DNA of 64,000 nucleotides from Gracilariopsis chorda (Eukaryota; Rhodophyta; Florideophyceae; Gracilariales; Gracilariaceae), in the NCBI GenBank assembly GCA_003194525.1, contig NBIV01000095.1, positions 186,001-250,000 on the forward strand, in the 5' to 3' direction. Both the position numbers and the translations under genes were made by a program. The notes beneath the pieces were generated by a model. It was not told where the DNA came from and did no database searches. It worked only from the letters and a program-made list of their open reading frames with translations. Below are positions 18,672 through 30,246 of the stretch, piece by piece; within the stretch, counting starts at the first letter, position 1; every line of letters starts with the position of its first letter.

Positions 18672-21600
18672 AGGCGAGGAGGTCCACGTCCGAGCTCTCG
18701 TGGGGCCAGACCGAACTCTGGAGGTGCTCGAGTCAATTCTTGACGTGCACAAGCCAATATCGGAAGCGCCAAAGCGATTTCGGGAGGTGCCAGAGCCAAT
18801 TCGGGAGGGACCAGAGTGAGCTCAGGCTGCCCAAGGCCAGGAGCTGGACGATCGCGACGATTACCACTTCCTCCCGCTCCAGATGAGGTTGCAGTTAATG
18901 AGAGCGGAGTGCATGTGCAAAGTGTAGTGCAATGCACTTCAGGCGACTTAGAGAAGATGCGTATCATATATCACATATATCCCGTGTGATTTGCGAGTGT
19001 TGGCTATGAGATACAGTGTCCCTGCTGGGATGCCACGCGGCTGTGGATACGGGTCTGACGTGTACTAATATATGGTAACCTGGAGGATATCGGAATAGAC
19101 GGATGGTTGCATAGAACTTTCCCAGTATTTTGGGCTATTTTAGTTTTAATCCTTAGATTGCTTTCCTCATTAGGAGGCTCGGGCATCTCCCGATCTGGGA
19201 AGTGCCACGTGTGGTGCCCTGCAAACCCTAGTGTCAGACACAGTGGACGTGCCTACTTAGGTGATGGCTCCTCGCCATCACCTCCTCCTAGTAAAGGCAA
19301 CTGAGGCTCATCCTTGAGGAGTACTCTTTGCAGAGTGTCGGCTCTGGTGCCTACCACCTACGCGAGCTTCCTTATCCAATTTGGGAGGAACTACGACTGC
19401 GCACGGTAATAATAACCCCTCAGGGTCATCCAGGCATTCTGGTCCGAAATGTACCACTTTATTTACATGCGTTTTTCCTGTTGTTTTTCCTGCGTACCTA
19501 GGACATTCTTTCGCCTCTGGATAGGGTTATTTCTTCGTTATTTCTTCTCTCTGGTGGGTCCGAGAACCTCTCTTTTGGGATCTGTACAGTGCCTTGCTTA
19601 CGAATTCCTTTCTCTCTTGTTTTCCCTTTTTCCTACTTGGAATACAGTTTCTATGGCTTCTACGCCGAACGTGCCAACCCTTTGCGTACCTGGGTATTGA
19701 ACACAACCCCCCATCTCCGTGAGGTGTCCAAAGTCACAGTCTTTTTTGCACCCGACACCTTGCGATACGGAGGGTTCTGCCAGCCAATCTACCCAATCAG
19801 GGAGCAAGGCTTCGAACACCTTGAGTGTCCCTCCTCTCACGAGGTTTGAACTACACAAATACCCATTGTTCCAGCCGTGGAAGAGTACGAAATTACTCCC
19901 GCACCTACGTCCGTTGCTGGGGCAAGTGGTTCCAGGTTCAAATCACGACCAACTTCCTCTCCTTTGCCTCCGTCTCTCCCACCAATTCCTGCGCCTGCTG
20001 TCGATGATGAGGGCAACACAAACGTGGAGACAGATGCGCGTCCTCTTCCGCACGTTGAAGAAGAACAACAGATGCCCGTTCTGATGGAAGCGGAAGAGGG
20101 TGAGATCAATCCTTCTCCCTTACAGCCGCTGCAGCAGCCTTCTTTGCCGCAAGTTGAAGAATAACCACAGATGCACATTCCGATGGATGTAGAAGAGGAT
20201 GAGATCACTCCCGCTCCCTTACACCCGCCACAGCAGCAGCCGCAGCAGCCGTAGCACCCACAGCAGCAGCTTGATACGAAGATCATGCAGTGTGCTGGAC
20301 GTCCGGATCGAGGACTGTATTGCATGCACTATGCGTGGGATACTGTGGCAGATGAAGCTCAGAATGATCCAGCCATCCGTGCAAGCGTTCCAGAGTTTGA
20401 GAAGCTTTCTACTGCGGGTCAAAGGATATGCGGAAGATGAGGCGAGCACGCACACACGCTCTCCTTCTGCCCGTACCAGGACTGGACCTTGAGAATTCAT
20501 AGCTGCAAGTACTGTGGATGCGTTTTACTTGGCAAAGAGACCACCCGAGTGTGCTGTGGTATGAAAAAAATATCAGGATGGGGCTCCACTTTCCGCAGAA
20601 GGCATAGCAACGAGTTTTTTCGAAGTTTTTATACCCTGAAAGCGTTTAAATCCCATTTCCTCAACTTTATTACACTCTTTGGGTCGATGCAAGCGATAAT
20701 GGACATGTCTTATGTCACGGGAGGTGGTCCTTGCATTCTCATAATTGAGGGCAACGTAGCTCTCGCTCTCCCCACGCAGAACCAGAACAACACGCGCTAC
20801 AGATTTATGTGAGGTACCGTTCCGCCTTGCTTGGATCCATCTCACTATGCGCGTGCCAATCTGCGTGCGTTCATTCAGGACATCAAAGTAAGAGACATCG
20901 TACACAATTTGTACGATGTGATCCAGCCGAAGCCAGAAGTGGTGCGCGAAGGTTTCCGATCCATGCTTAGCACGCAACAGCAACAGCAGCAACAACAAAA
21001 AAATGCGGAGACCGTCGTGGATATCAGTGTGCAAGCAGCGTAACAAGGAGTAGTGGTACTTGGATACGAAGAAACCAGAAGTACTACAGTCAGTGCTCCT
21101 GCAGGTCCTCTCCCTGAACCTGTTCCTGATGGGGGGCCAACCATGATAAGACCGCTCGTGGTTGATTCTACTGGCCTGTAACGAGTGGAGTCCCAAGTAC
21201 CGCGCTTGGTAAAAGGAACCGTTACAGAAGAGCACGCTGCAGTGACGACTACTGCTGCTGCTGGAGCCGCAAACAATGCATAACTGCAGTACTGACTTCT
21301 AAAACCGGCATCCAAACTTGCAGAGAAGGGCAATTTCCTTCTTCTCTACCCGTAAAGTGATCACCACGAAACGTTTGACATCTGCCTGTTTCTGGATGCA
21401 AAAAACTCCACACAGCAAAGCTCAAGTCTCAGCGTCAACGAGTGGAAGCTGTGAAAGCTCACCTGGGCTGAGAATGCAAAGCGACGTCTGTACTCAGACA
21501 GCGTCCTTCTAAACAGTGGACCGTTGATGCAGATGTGGATGCTCCGCAAGCACACAAATATTGAGGACATGCCACTACGTTTCCTGGAGAGAGAAGAAGA

Positions 21601-24600
21601 GGCACATATTGTACAAGAGCAAGAGATGCAGCAAGTACAACAGCAAACAGGTCATCTGTAGCCATCTCAGCTCGCGTAAATGGGACACATCTTTCTAACC
21701 AATGACTCCGTCAACTCAGCAGCGTACTGCAAGAACAAGCGCATAGATGTACAGTCGATCGTAGAATGGAGAAGACTGCCTTCTCTATGCATTACAATCA
21801 CCATGAAATTCTGGCGAGAGGACATCCAGCGCCTTGGTATGGACACCAGCAATCGCAGCGCATTAACCGCACAGATTAACCGCCATTGACCGTTTGACTG
21901 ACCCGATCTGACTGGTACGTTGTAAAACCAGTACGCCAATGACTTCATGAAGGACTTGCAGAAGAACTCGGAGCACATGTTCGAAAAGAAGTGCCTGGGC
22001 TTGCATCCAAGCTTGAATTTCAAGAACGCAATGTGCATCATCATCACATGCTCGTGTGGCTCGAAGGAGGCGTGATTGAAGACTTTGATGTCATCGAGGA
22101 GCTGATTCGTGCAAAACGTCCCCTTCCAGGCGAAGACGACGCATTCCGTGGCCTCATTCGTTCCATGCACAGGCACTGCCACTCCCCCTATTGCCGGAAT
22201 CGCGTTGGGCTGTGCAAGTTAAGATACGACAGCAACATGATTGTGCAGGAGATGTACATTGAAGAAGGCACGACTCGCGTGATCTACTGCAGCAGAAGGC
22301 AAGAAGACCTCAAGATTGTGCCGTACAACCCAACTCTGGCCAAGAAGTACCGCTCCAGTATCAAAGTAGAACGCACGCAAGGAGGTGGTGCAGTGGCCTA
22401 TATCATGAAGTACGCGTTAAAGCAGCCCAAAGCTCAGAAGGTGATGCTAAATTTGGGTGGTGCTAATGAGACATGCACGCAGAACGAGCAGCAACAAGAG
22501 CCGCAGGTGCAGAACGACATTCGGGCATACATGCAAACGCGTATGGTGGGCGCCGTCAACACAGCTTGCAGAATTTTCAAGTTTCAACTTGTTCACATCG
22601 TACCAAAAGTAGAGTGTGTGGCCATTCACTTGGAAGGAGAGCGAACGCTTCTGCTCAGAGGTCCAAATCAAAGCCATTCGGCATCGCAGCCGTCTACGTT
22701 GGAGAGATACTTTGCCAGGCCCGAAGCATATGCTAACCTTTACTACCTTTTGTACTTTGAAAACGTTCGATAGTATCGCACGCTTCCAGCCCGCTTGCTT
22801 TACCAATACGAAGGAGACAGCACTCAGATGCCCACAGACGACTGCAATCCGCCCTTATACGTGGTAGAGCACACGGAAAACGAGCAGTGCGTCACAAAGA
22901 TCAGAGGTGTTTCACCGTCCGACATTGAGCTCTTTGTTCTGCGCTTGCTGCTCATAAATTATGGCTCGAGCTCTTATGAACACGCAAAGATGGTCAACGA
23001 ACAGCATTATGAAACTTATCGTGAAAATGCGACTGCAAGCGTACTGCTAGCGGACGGATCCGAGTTTGGTATTGCATTTCAAGAAGCAGTTCAGATCTAC
23101 AGCGCGCCCTCCTAGCTACGACGTCTGTTTGTCACACTATATCAACAAGGCGCAGACCCAGAGAAGATGGCCGTCGTAAACTGGGAGGCACTATGTAGCG
23201 ACATAAACACCAGTGATGAGCAGCAACGAAAGCAAGAAATGTATTGACGTGTGGTAGAGATTTCAGCCCGGCACAGTGGACGACTGCTACGCGATCACAG
23301 CTTCTTCTCACAAAACCTACAGCAGGATGAGGCAGCATTGGCTGAGACAAATCGAGCTACAACAACTCGAGACGCGCGAGTGGTACGAAATGCGTCAACG
23401 TTGCCGTCGAGGTACGCCACCTTAAAACCTCGCAAAATACAAGTCATTGACAGCCCCCCATTGCCAAATTGCAACAACGGCAGGCGCTGCAGTAGCGAAC
23501 AAGCACTCCTGGAAACGTGTTCTTTGTGCAAGGATCCGCAGGGACCGGAAAGACATACGTGCTCAACCTCGTTCGTGGTATTGCTGAGTCGGAAGGAATG
23601 CTCGCCGAAGTGACTGCTACAACAGGCATTGAAACATCGTTGTACGAAGTTGGCCGCAATTTATATAGCCTGCTCGGACTGGGTTTAGCTGACAAGAACA
23701 GTAAAAGCAGCACTACAGCCACTTTGTGAAAGTGCGGCCCCCAATCTCAACGTGTGGAACTGCTATGCGAAATACAACTACTCGTCTTGGATGAGGCGTC
23801 CATGCTCTCACGAAAGCTTTTGGAACTCATAGATGCGTTGAACAAAGATCGTCGCTGCAGTGGAATGGGAAACCCGCCTCCGTTTGGGGGCTTGACCATC
23901 GTTCTATCTGGCGACTGCTCCCACCTGCTTTCAGTGGTGCCGAGCCAAATGGAAATCTGAGACGATGGTACACAAAAACTCTCAACGAACTGCCGTGGAA
24001 GAATGATCTGTGGACATTGTGCCCGGTTCAAGTGATGTACGTCACCGAACAAGTACCCCAAGCCGATGATTCGGCATTTGCGTCGCTGCTACGTTCCATT
24101 GCATGGAACAGAATATACAACAACGTTCCACCACCACTCAGATCTACCGGTGGCATGCAAACCGCTTACCAATTCCTGTGGAAGTGGCTCACAACAGGAC
24201 GCAAGGAGGATGTGGATCTCAACAAATTGCTTGCGTCCACAAACCAGTTGGCCTACGAACATAATGCGGCAGCACTCGATCTGTTTCCTAATGAGCGCTT
24301 CACTCTTCTGTCAGTGACAACGGTGCAACCTAATCGTGGACAGAACCCAGAGTCTGACTTCGCCAGTACTATCGTTCCCGAGTTTGCATAGCAGTAGGCG
24401 ACTACTGGAGTACCGCCTCATAACTTGGACTTGAAGATCGGTGTGCCACTTATGGTAGTTCGGAACGTGCTGCGTCTGTCTGTGGTCAACGGAATCTGTT
24501 CGTAGTCGTGCGTGTCGATCACTTTGCGATGCAGATGGCTCGATTCCACGAAAACGGACAGGTTCTGGAACGAAAGCTCCTACATCGTATCGACTTCGAG

Positions 24601-24906
24601 TTTTCTTTCGCAGATATTCGCATGATTCGAAGGCAGGTCCCCATTCGTCTCGCGTTTGCAGCTACCGTTCAAAAAGGACTGGGAAAGACCTTGGATAGCT
24701 TGGTTGTGAATTTCCAATCCAACTTCTTCTGCGCCGGTCAGTTGTATGTCCCATTGTCGCGCGTTGGAAGGAAAGACTATGTGCTGCTCCTGCATGACCT
24801 GCAGTTTACATCCCCGAATGCTCACAAAATTCATCCCATGCCTGTGGTCATCTCCAACCCAGTGCTGCCTGACGCCATTCAGTTCTGCATCGCTCCACAT
24901 CCATAA
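18672..24906 (+). pseudogene. Decayed Rep-helicase gene of Helitron A
   Basis: Collinear remains of the 1,807-residue Helitron B protein. The Arg/Gly/Asn repeats lie at 18,672-18,900 (the start codon is now ATA). An LTR insertion follows (18,923-19,855). The acidic VEEDE repeats are near 20,060-20,220 and the cysteine-rich segment near 20,500. The Rep part at 22,000-22,440 still shows VHHHHMLVWLEGG and AYIMKYALK. The helicase at 23,480-24,890 shows a Walker A-like QGSAGTGKTYVL, LVLDEASML and the AGQLYVPLSRV end. Stops and frameshifts are spread through the whole length, for example after RFM near 20,808 and around 23,103. No part can give a full enzyme. Confidence 0.85.
18923..19855 (+). repeat. 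Solo LTR inside the Helitron A gene
   Basis: A 933-bp LTR with ends TGTAGT and ACTACA, flanked by CAAAG (18,918-18,922) and CAAAT (19,856-19,860), a 5-bp target duplication with one change. It splits a stretch that is continuous in Helitrons B and E (GAHVQ / GPIV in B). Part of it (CTCCTAGTAAAGGCAACTGAG) matches the solo LTR at 56,622-57,546 in reverse. Confidence 0.82.
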
Positions 24907-25054
24907 TCATATTTCTTGCGTTTTTCATTCATTGAATTAAACTACTTGCTTTTCTTCTTTTGCTTTCTCCATCCTTTTCTTCTTCCCACCGCTTTTTATA
25001 ACTCTTCCACAGCAGCGCGCAGCGCCGCCCGTGGCTGAAGGCCCTTTTCTCTTG

Positions 25055-25500
25055 GCTCTTCATTATAATGGTTTATTGAAGTATGAGGCGTTACATGTTG
25101 ATTAACGGTAGGCGTTTCGAAAATAAACGCGCGCAGACGTTCCCTACGGAACCTGGAAAAACGTCTTTCAGCTCAACACCCACCTTCCATTCGAAACATT
25201 CAGCATCAGCAGCAGCAAAGCTCAGATATCATTGGCTGCTGCTATATTTTGGCTGCCTGTAATGCTTATTGGCTGGCATTGCAGTCGTGTTTGGCAGTGC
25301 GTGCCAATTACAAGTTACTGTAGGTTTTAAACCCTACTACATTGCCAGCCACTCACAAACAAGTGCGCGGCCACTTGCAACACTATTCTATAGTCATATC
25401 GGCGCCGTGGCCCTTATATGTTTGTAGGACGTTTGCGGGCGATAGCAAGCACGGAAAGACTGCAAATCCTCTAAGTATTATACCATACTCACTTTGGACG
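25055..25500 (+). mobile_element. Short non-autonomous Helitron A', next to Helitron A
   Basis: It begins directly after the end of Helitron A with a decayed form of CTCTTAATGATTTGCTCATGTATGAGG. It then shows the GGAGGCGTT...AACGCC arms in decayed form, the CAGCAGCAG run, the TTGGCTGGCATTGCAGTC motif and the GGCGCCG...GCGAGCGCAAGC block seen in copies C and D. The 3' end is not clear. From about 25,500 to 25,640 nothing is seen. Confidence 0.6.
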
Positions 25501-25639
25501 CTGCTTCACTTATTGATTTACAGACCTTTTCTGACCGATAGAGAGCAGGAACGATTTGCAGCTTCCCCACCATCACCCCTATTGAGCAATTCACAGCTTA
25601 TCTGTGGCAAAATGCCGTTTTAACTACTCTTTCTTTTAC

Positions 25640-26107
25640 ATAGATTGACCCAGAGATGAGTTTGTAGTTGTTGATTGAACGAAGGCGTTGCATGAGTGAA
25701 TACGCTTGTACACACTCTTAAGCGCATGCGAAAACCTCTTTTGGCGCCACTCCTCCCTTCCGTTCAAAACAATACACCAGCAGCAGCAGCAGCAGCTAAG
25801 CGCATAGCTCATTGGCTGCTTGGCTGCGGCTGCATGTTGACTGTCTCTGGTGCTGATTGTCTGGCACTACAAGAGTTGAAACCATTCAGCAGCAGAATTG
25901 CTGGCACTGCAGTCATTTGTGCAGTGCCAGCCAATTGCAATCAAGTGATCTTGAACCACCACGTGTCCGTCAAACGCAACGAAACTTGGAAAGTGCCGCT
26001 ACCTGTACTACATCGTCAGATCCATAATCCAACTTTTGGCTCCGATGCAGCATGCATATTTCTCTTTGCTGCGCCAAGCCAAAGATGGATCCGAAGGCAT
26101 ATTCTTG
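25640..26107 (+). mobile_element. Short non-autonomous Helitron F
   Basis: It shows the shared TTGTTGATTGAACG, GGCGCCAC...CCTCCC and CAGCAGCAG blocks, then its own 3' half. It ends GGCATATTCTTG before a T, the same kind of end as the other short copies. The 3' half recurs inverted at 46,903-47,160. The start is approximate. Confidence 0.6.
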
Positions 26108-26535
26108 TACTATTATAACAAATTGTCCAAAGGTACCGTTTGTAACCCTTCCTCTCAGTTGGATGCCATCGAACTCGCAAAGAGCTGCACCAGGAAAAAC
26201 AAATCAAGAGCAGGAGCGTGACAGTTTATAAAGGCGCCTGGTTAGGGATTCCACACAATAATGCGAAGACAATGTGACGCTTGTGGCTTGGGTGTGCCAG
26301 TATCATTTCTACCTTCATTGAGTAGTAACAGACGGTCTTTCCAGTTCCGAGCAGCCCAGCTCCTTCCACTACATGAAACTAGGAAATCTTTTTCTTTAAC
26401 TCCGTTAGCTCTCCCCGCAAAGTCTTGACCCAATAAACGCACCGAACTGCATCAAGCATGTCTTTACAGGGGTTTTCCGTGCTTTTCTGAAACTAAAGCT
26501 GTGCGATCCCGCGTTCACTTCCAGAAAGCTTCTGT
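26108..26535. other. Intergenic stretch
   Basis: No gene, RNA or repeat recognised. It lies downstream of the SIMPL pseudogene. Confidence 0.5.
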
Positions 26536-27232
26536 TCATGCGTTCATAAGTTCAAACTGGAGAGTTATTGAGCTTGAAACTTTGAGTTGTCCAATAGCGA
26601 TAGGGACCTTCCCATCTCCACCACTAGCGAATGTGATAATCGGAACCGCATACAATGCAGACGTAGATTGGTCTGTGATGGCAATCAGCTTTCTTACTTG
26701 AACCCCAGCTGCTCCAGCTAAGATGCCCGCAGTACGAGTAGCATAAGCAACTGCGGAAGTGCGTGCTGTCTTCAAAATTTCCTTATTGTTTTCAATACTG
26801 AAACCCACACTGGAAACTCGGTTGCTTCCAGCAGCTATGAGAGCATCCAATATTTGTCCCAGCTTGTCCAAGTCACGAACAATGATACGCACATGGTTAG
26901 ATATTTCGTACCCAGTGATGCGAATGATCTCAAAGTTTGGCCCGCGTTTGAACTGAGGATTCACATTGAAGGAGCTCGTTTGAACATCTTGGTCCTCAAT
27001 ACTTGGTTCCGAAATAACTCGTATTGATTGTTGGCCGTCAGCGCTTCCTGGGCTGTGGCGGCAACCGTCGAAACACCCATATTAATGGTTGCCGTGTCCG
27101 GTAGCGCACTTGCAGAGCCGCGACCAGAGACGGTAATCGTGCGAGGTATTGCTTGGCCGTAACAGTAGAGACAAACGAGAAGAAGATCAGTCCGAGTGCG
27201 GTGGCCGTTTTGGAAAAGTATTTGCTCGTCAT
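26536..27232 (-). pseudogene. SIMPL-domain protein pseudogene
   Basis: A broken copy of the intact gene at 45,094-45,807, still matching it closely over its whole length and about 150 bp upstream. The ATG and signal peptide (MTSKYFSKTATALGLIFFSF) remain. A frameshift follows residue ~24 (the frame changes near 27,160). Near 26,995 a deletion removes about seven codons (the QFQQVLR stretch) and shifts the frame again. From there to the end (FELMNA) the frame is open. Several conserved residues differ. The two copies are a segmental duplication in which one died. Confidence 0.88.
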
Positions 27233-27539
27233 GGTTCTCTGTGCAGAAAGTAGTATGAACCGTGTTCCAGAACAACAGCTGAATAGTTGCAGATAGTTTC
27301 AATAAATCTAGTGAAGATTGTATGTATTGCCTGTAGATCTTGGCAGAATTCGAACAGAGGAGCATCAATATCTAGGCGCTGTAGTCCTACATTTCCAAGA
27401 AGAACACTTGGTAGGCATTCTCCTTGCCTTGCTGTTTCATTCGAAAGATGCATTGAAAAGCCCTGGCTGCCGGTGAACCTGACCGTGGTCAGATCGCTCC
27501 CAAGTGAGGGATGATCACCCGAAGCCACTAGATCCTGTG

Positions 27540-28227
27540 TTTAAAGTAGACGTACGAAAGGTTCCTGTAAGGTAACGAAGACAGTCTACAGGGCTTGAAT
27601 ATAATCTTGTGTCTTCGATAGGTTTTAGTTAGCATCGCCTAGCTAGATGTATTGAATATAGCACTACAAAAACATAGAGGAGGATGGGGTCTGGCATTCT
27701 CTAAGAGGCAGCCAGAGCTGTCATAGTATCGTTTCATCAGCGTTAGTGTTACGATCAGCATGCCAGGATGATTTTCTTGACCAGTAGCCATGCAGGACAA
27801 AGAATCAACGACACCTTTTCCATTCCTGATGTTCCCCCTGATACGGCTGATTCGCACATAAAATGGAGCGAAGGCTTGAAATTGAGCTAAAATTGCTTGG
27901 AGAGACTACGCTCCTTCGACTACCGATTTGATATATCCCCCCCAGAATCACACTTGCAAATTCTCAACCGAGCTGAACAAGAGATCATAAGTCACCTTGT
28001 CTCCTTCAATGATGTTCTCACTTTTGTAGGAGCGTCGGTGCTTGATGAAAAAACAATTCTGCACAATATAAAAAGGAAGAAACGATACTACCTAATCTGC
28101 ATACTGCGCGTGCCCGTTTGAACATGTCTCAGGGAGAAAGACGGGTCCTATAACCAGGTTCTTTGCTCAGTTAAAACCCAGACTTCTGCGCTTTTCCGGA
28201 ATTACATCTCGAAGAGAGAACCGTAGA
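27540..28227. other. Intergenic stretch
   Basis: Only short open frames on both strands, none with recognisable features. 27,233-27,470 is homologous to the upstream region of the SIMPL gene at 45,094-45,807; past that I see nothing. Confidence 0.45.
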
Positions 28228-28533
28228 TCAACACTTCGCCGCTTCAAGTTTATTCTTCTGCACCGCTGGATAAGAGGTATGATGTGAAAAACTTTGACAC
28301 CTATCCTTGGCGTACGACGGGTTACGAACGGTGCAAAGAAGTCCTTGTATCATTTGGCTTCTATTCCTCACCGCCAAAATTGGGTATACCAAGGGTAGAT
28401 TTATGAGGATATGTTTTCTATCCTGTGCACCCATCGTAACCTTTTCAAACTCCAAATCAGGCCAAAGAGTCACATATTTTTCATCTACTAACCTTTTCCT
28501 TTCTGCAGCCTTTTCTTTCCGTAGTTGCAGGAA
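28228..28533 (-). pseudogene. Possible coding fragment, unknown
   Basis: A ~100-codon minus-strand open stretch with no clear start: a charged LRKEKAAERKRLVDEK part, then TLWPDLEFEKVTMG and LINLPLVYPILAVRN. The composition is protein-like, but I recognise no family. It may be the tail of a lost host gene. Low confidence; it could be chance. Confidence 0.25.
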
Positions 28534-29237
28534 ATTTTTCCTTTGTTATTACTCCAGTCCTCTTAGAATAGCGTTTCCTCAAAGTTGACACTCAGGAAAC
28601 TTCGGACTCGAGATGGACGGTCGCATTTTCTCATTTCAATGGCTTGCTTATTTTTCGTGTCAAAGGAGACTCACTTGATTACAATCGTTGGACTTACAGC
28701 CCTGAGATGAAAGAACACGCGATTCAAGTATAGAAAAGCAAGGAAACGCCCGATCTTGGAGCACGTCGGCGTTCTCGGAATGCTAGATAAAGGTGCTAGA
28801 TCGCACGTTTCTTAGGCAAAAGCTCAAAAATACTCCGAAAATGATAGATTCTGCTAGTTTCTGGCGCTCGCCAAGTAAAAAAACTTTTTTGGAATTCACA
28901 CTTCCATATCTTACAGAGCCTTGCCTCACCTGCACTGCGCATCGCTAGTTTCAAACATGAAGTAAGTCCATTCTCCACTAAAAGCAAGATACAGATCTCC
29001 AAATGGCGCTGGCCGCTGCGCGGCCATCGCCATTTCGAGCACCCAACCAAAACTAACATTTTTATTTCCATCTTTTGAATTTCAAACTTCATACTGCCCT
29101 AGTTTGACTTCCAACTCATCCTCAGGAACTCATCTGGGCAGCTGTCTCCGTTCTCACACACCCCACGCACCGCTCATCAGATTCCAATACCACCCATTCC
29201 GTCGCCCTAACAGCCTCAACGACATTCCTAAACATCA
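28534..29237. other. Intergenic stretch
   Basis: No supported gene. A 98-codon minus-strand frame at 28,796-29,092 has no visible domain. Confidence 0.4.
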
Positions 29238-30040
29238 CTAGCCTTCTTCTCCCTCTTCCCTCTTTCCATGCCTCCTCTTCAACGGACTCTTAACCTCCAA
29301 TCCTTCTTCGTCCTTCGCCTCCAACCTCCTTTCTACGACCTCTCTACCTCCAGGAGTAACCGGAGACCCACTCCCGACAGCACCTCCCACGCCACCTTCC
29401 CCTCCACCTCCATACATCTTGTTCCGCATATCCTAGACTAGATGCACAGCCCTGTCCACCAGTAAAAGCCGCTTCTCCAACTCCAAAATCCGTCCTCGCA
29501 ACTCCTCATTCTCCTTGCACAGCCTCCCCAGCTCCTCTCCCACACACGCCACAACCCCATCGACGTGCTGCTCTGCCCACACCCCAGCCTCCCTCACCCT
29601 CCGGCGCAACTCAGCCACAGCACCCATCGGCACTCCTTCCCCCGACGCACTCAGAACCATCACTCCAAACTCCACGACAACCTCCTCAATATACTCATCC
29701 AAACGCTCCTTAAGCCCTCCCCTAGCGCTCCTCAATAGTTCCTTCACATCGCGGTAGAACCCATATATTCGTCTCCCTCCACCTCCCCCCACCCCTCCTC
29801 CTCGACCAACCTCGGCCGCACCTGCCTCCCCACCATCCCCTCCCATCATCGTCCCAACCTCAAGCTCCCCGAGCCCAAAAACCGCCTTTTCCTCGCGCCT
29901 TTCACCATCACCATTTCCTTCCTCATCCCTCTTCTCCCCGTAGGCGTCTCCGGCGCCTCTTTCTTCTCCGCTTTATCCAACAACGCCAGGAGCTCCTCAT
30001 AATTCACGGATCCGCTCGATATGGCTACTACACTCCCCAC
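29238..30040 (-). pseudogene. Coiled-coil protein gene, apparently broken
   Basis: A GC-rich minus-strand coding region of about 265 codons. The first part reads SGSVNYEELLALLDKAEKKE. The reading frame then shifts near 29,950 to an acidic frame (DEEGNGDGERREEK). A glycine-rich stretch follows, then a helical domain (GFYRDVKELLRSA, LKERLDEYIEEVVVEFGVMV) and a coiled coil (GRLCKENEELRGRILELEKR). An in-frame TAG at about 29,430 precedes a Gly-rich, basic end (KSPLKRRHGKREEGEEG) that looks like a nuclear signal. There is no ATG at the first frame start, only GTG 30,040, so an upstream exon is possible. Either a pseudogene or a gene with short introns or sequence errors. The function is unknown; a nuclear role is only a guess. 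Confidence 0.55.
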
Positions 30041-30246
30041 CCAAACGGTGCTCTCGTTCCCAACCCTCTACTACCAAGCGTGCAAACTCCAACTACTTAT
30101 CCATCCCCATTTTTTCAATACCCCGTTTTCGCGCCATTTCCCACCGCCATACCACGTGTCCCATCAATGACCAGAAACAGCCTATCTAGGACAACATTTT
30201 ACAACTCAGTCACCCTAAGTATGTAGAGGTAGAACTACAATGCTAT

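Larger units (their letters stand above)
16523..25054 (+). mobile_element. Helitron A, old and decayed autonomous copy
   Basis: It starts TCTCAACACC after an A and ends ...TCTCTTG at 25,054, after a GC-rich stem (GGCTGAAGGCC) that is the decayed form of the 3' hairpin of Helitron B. The body is collinear with B: CAG-rich 5' part, a ~600-bp shared leader near 17,150-17,690, then the Rep-helicase frame (18,672-24,906) and an AT-rich tail. Two LTR insertions (17,742-18,536 and 18,923-19,855) lengthen it. Many stops and shifts make it a dead copy, clearly older than B. Confidence 0.85.

Noticed and set aside
19920-19960. GGTTCAAATC word resembling a tRNA B box
   Set aside because: It is part of the decayed Helitron coding region, and no cloverleaf can be formed around it.
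20573-21333. Minus-strand frames of 220 and 152 codons in Helitron A
   Set aside because: Antisense to the decayed Rep-helicase region; the Cys run comes from a CAG repeat.
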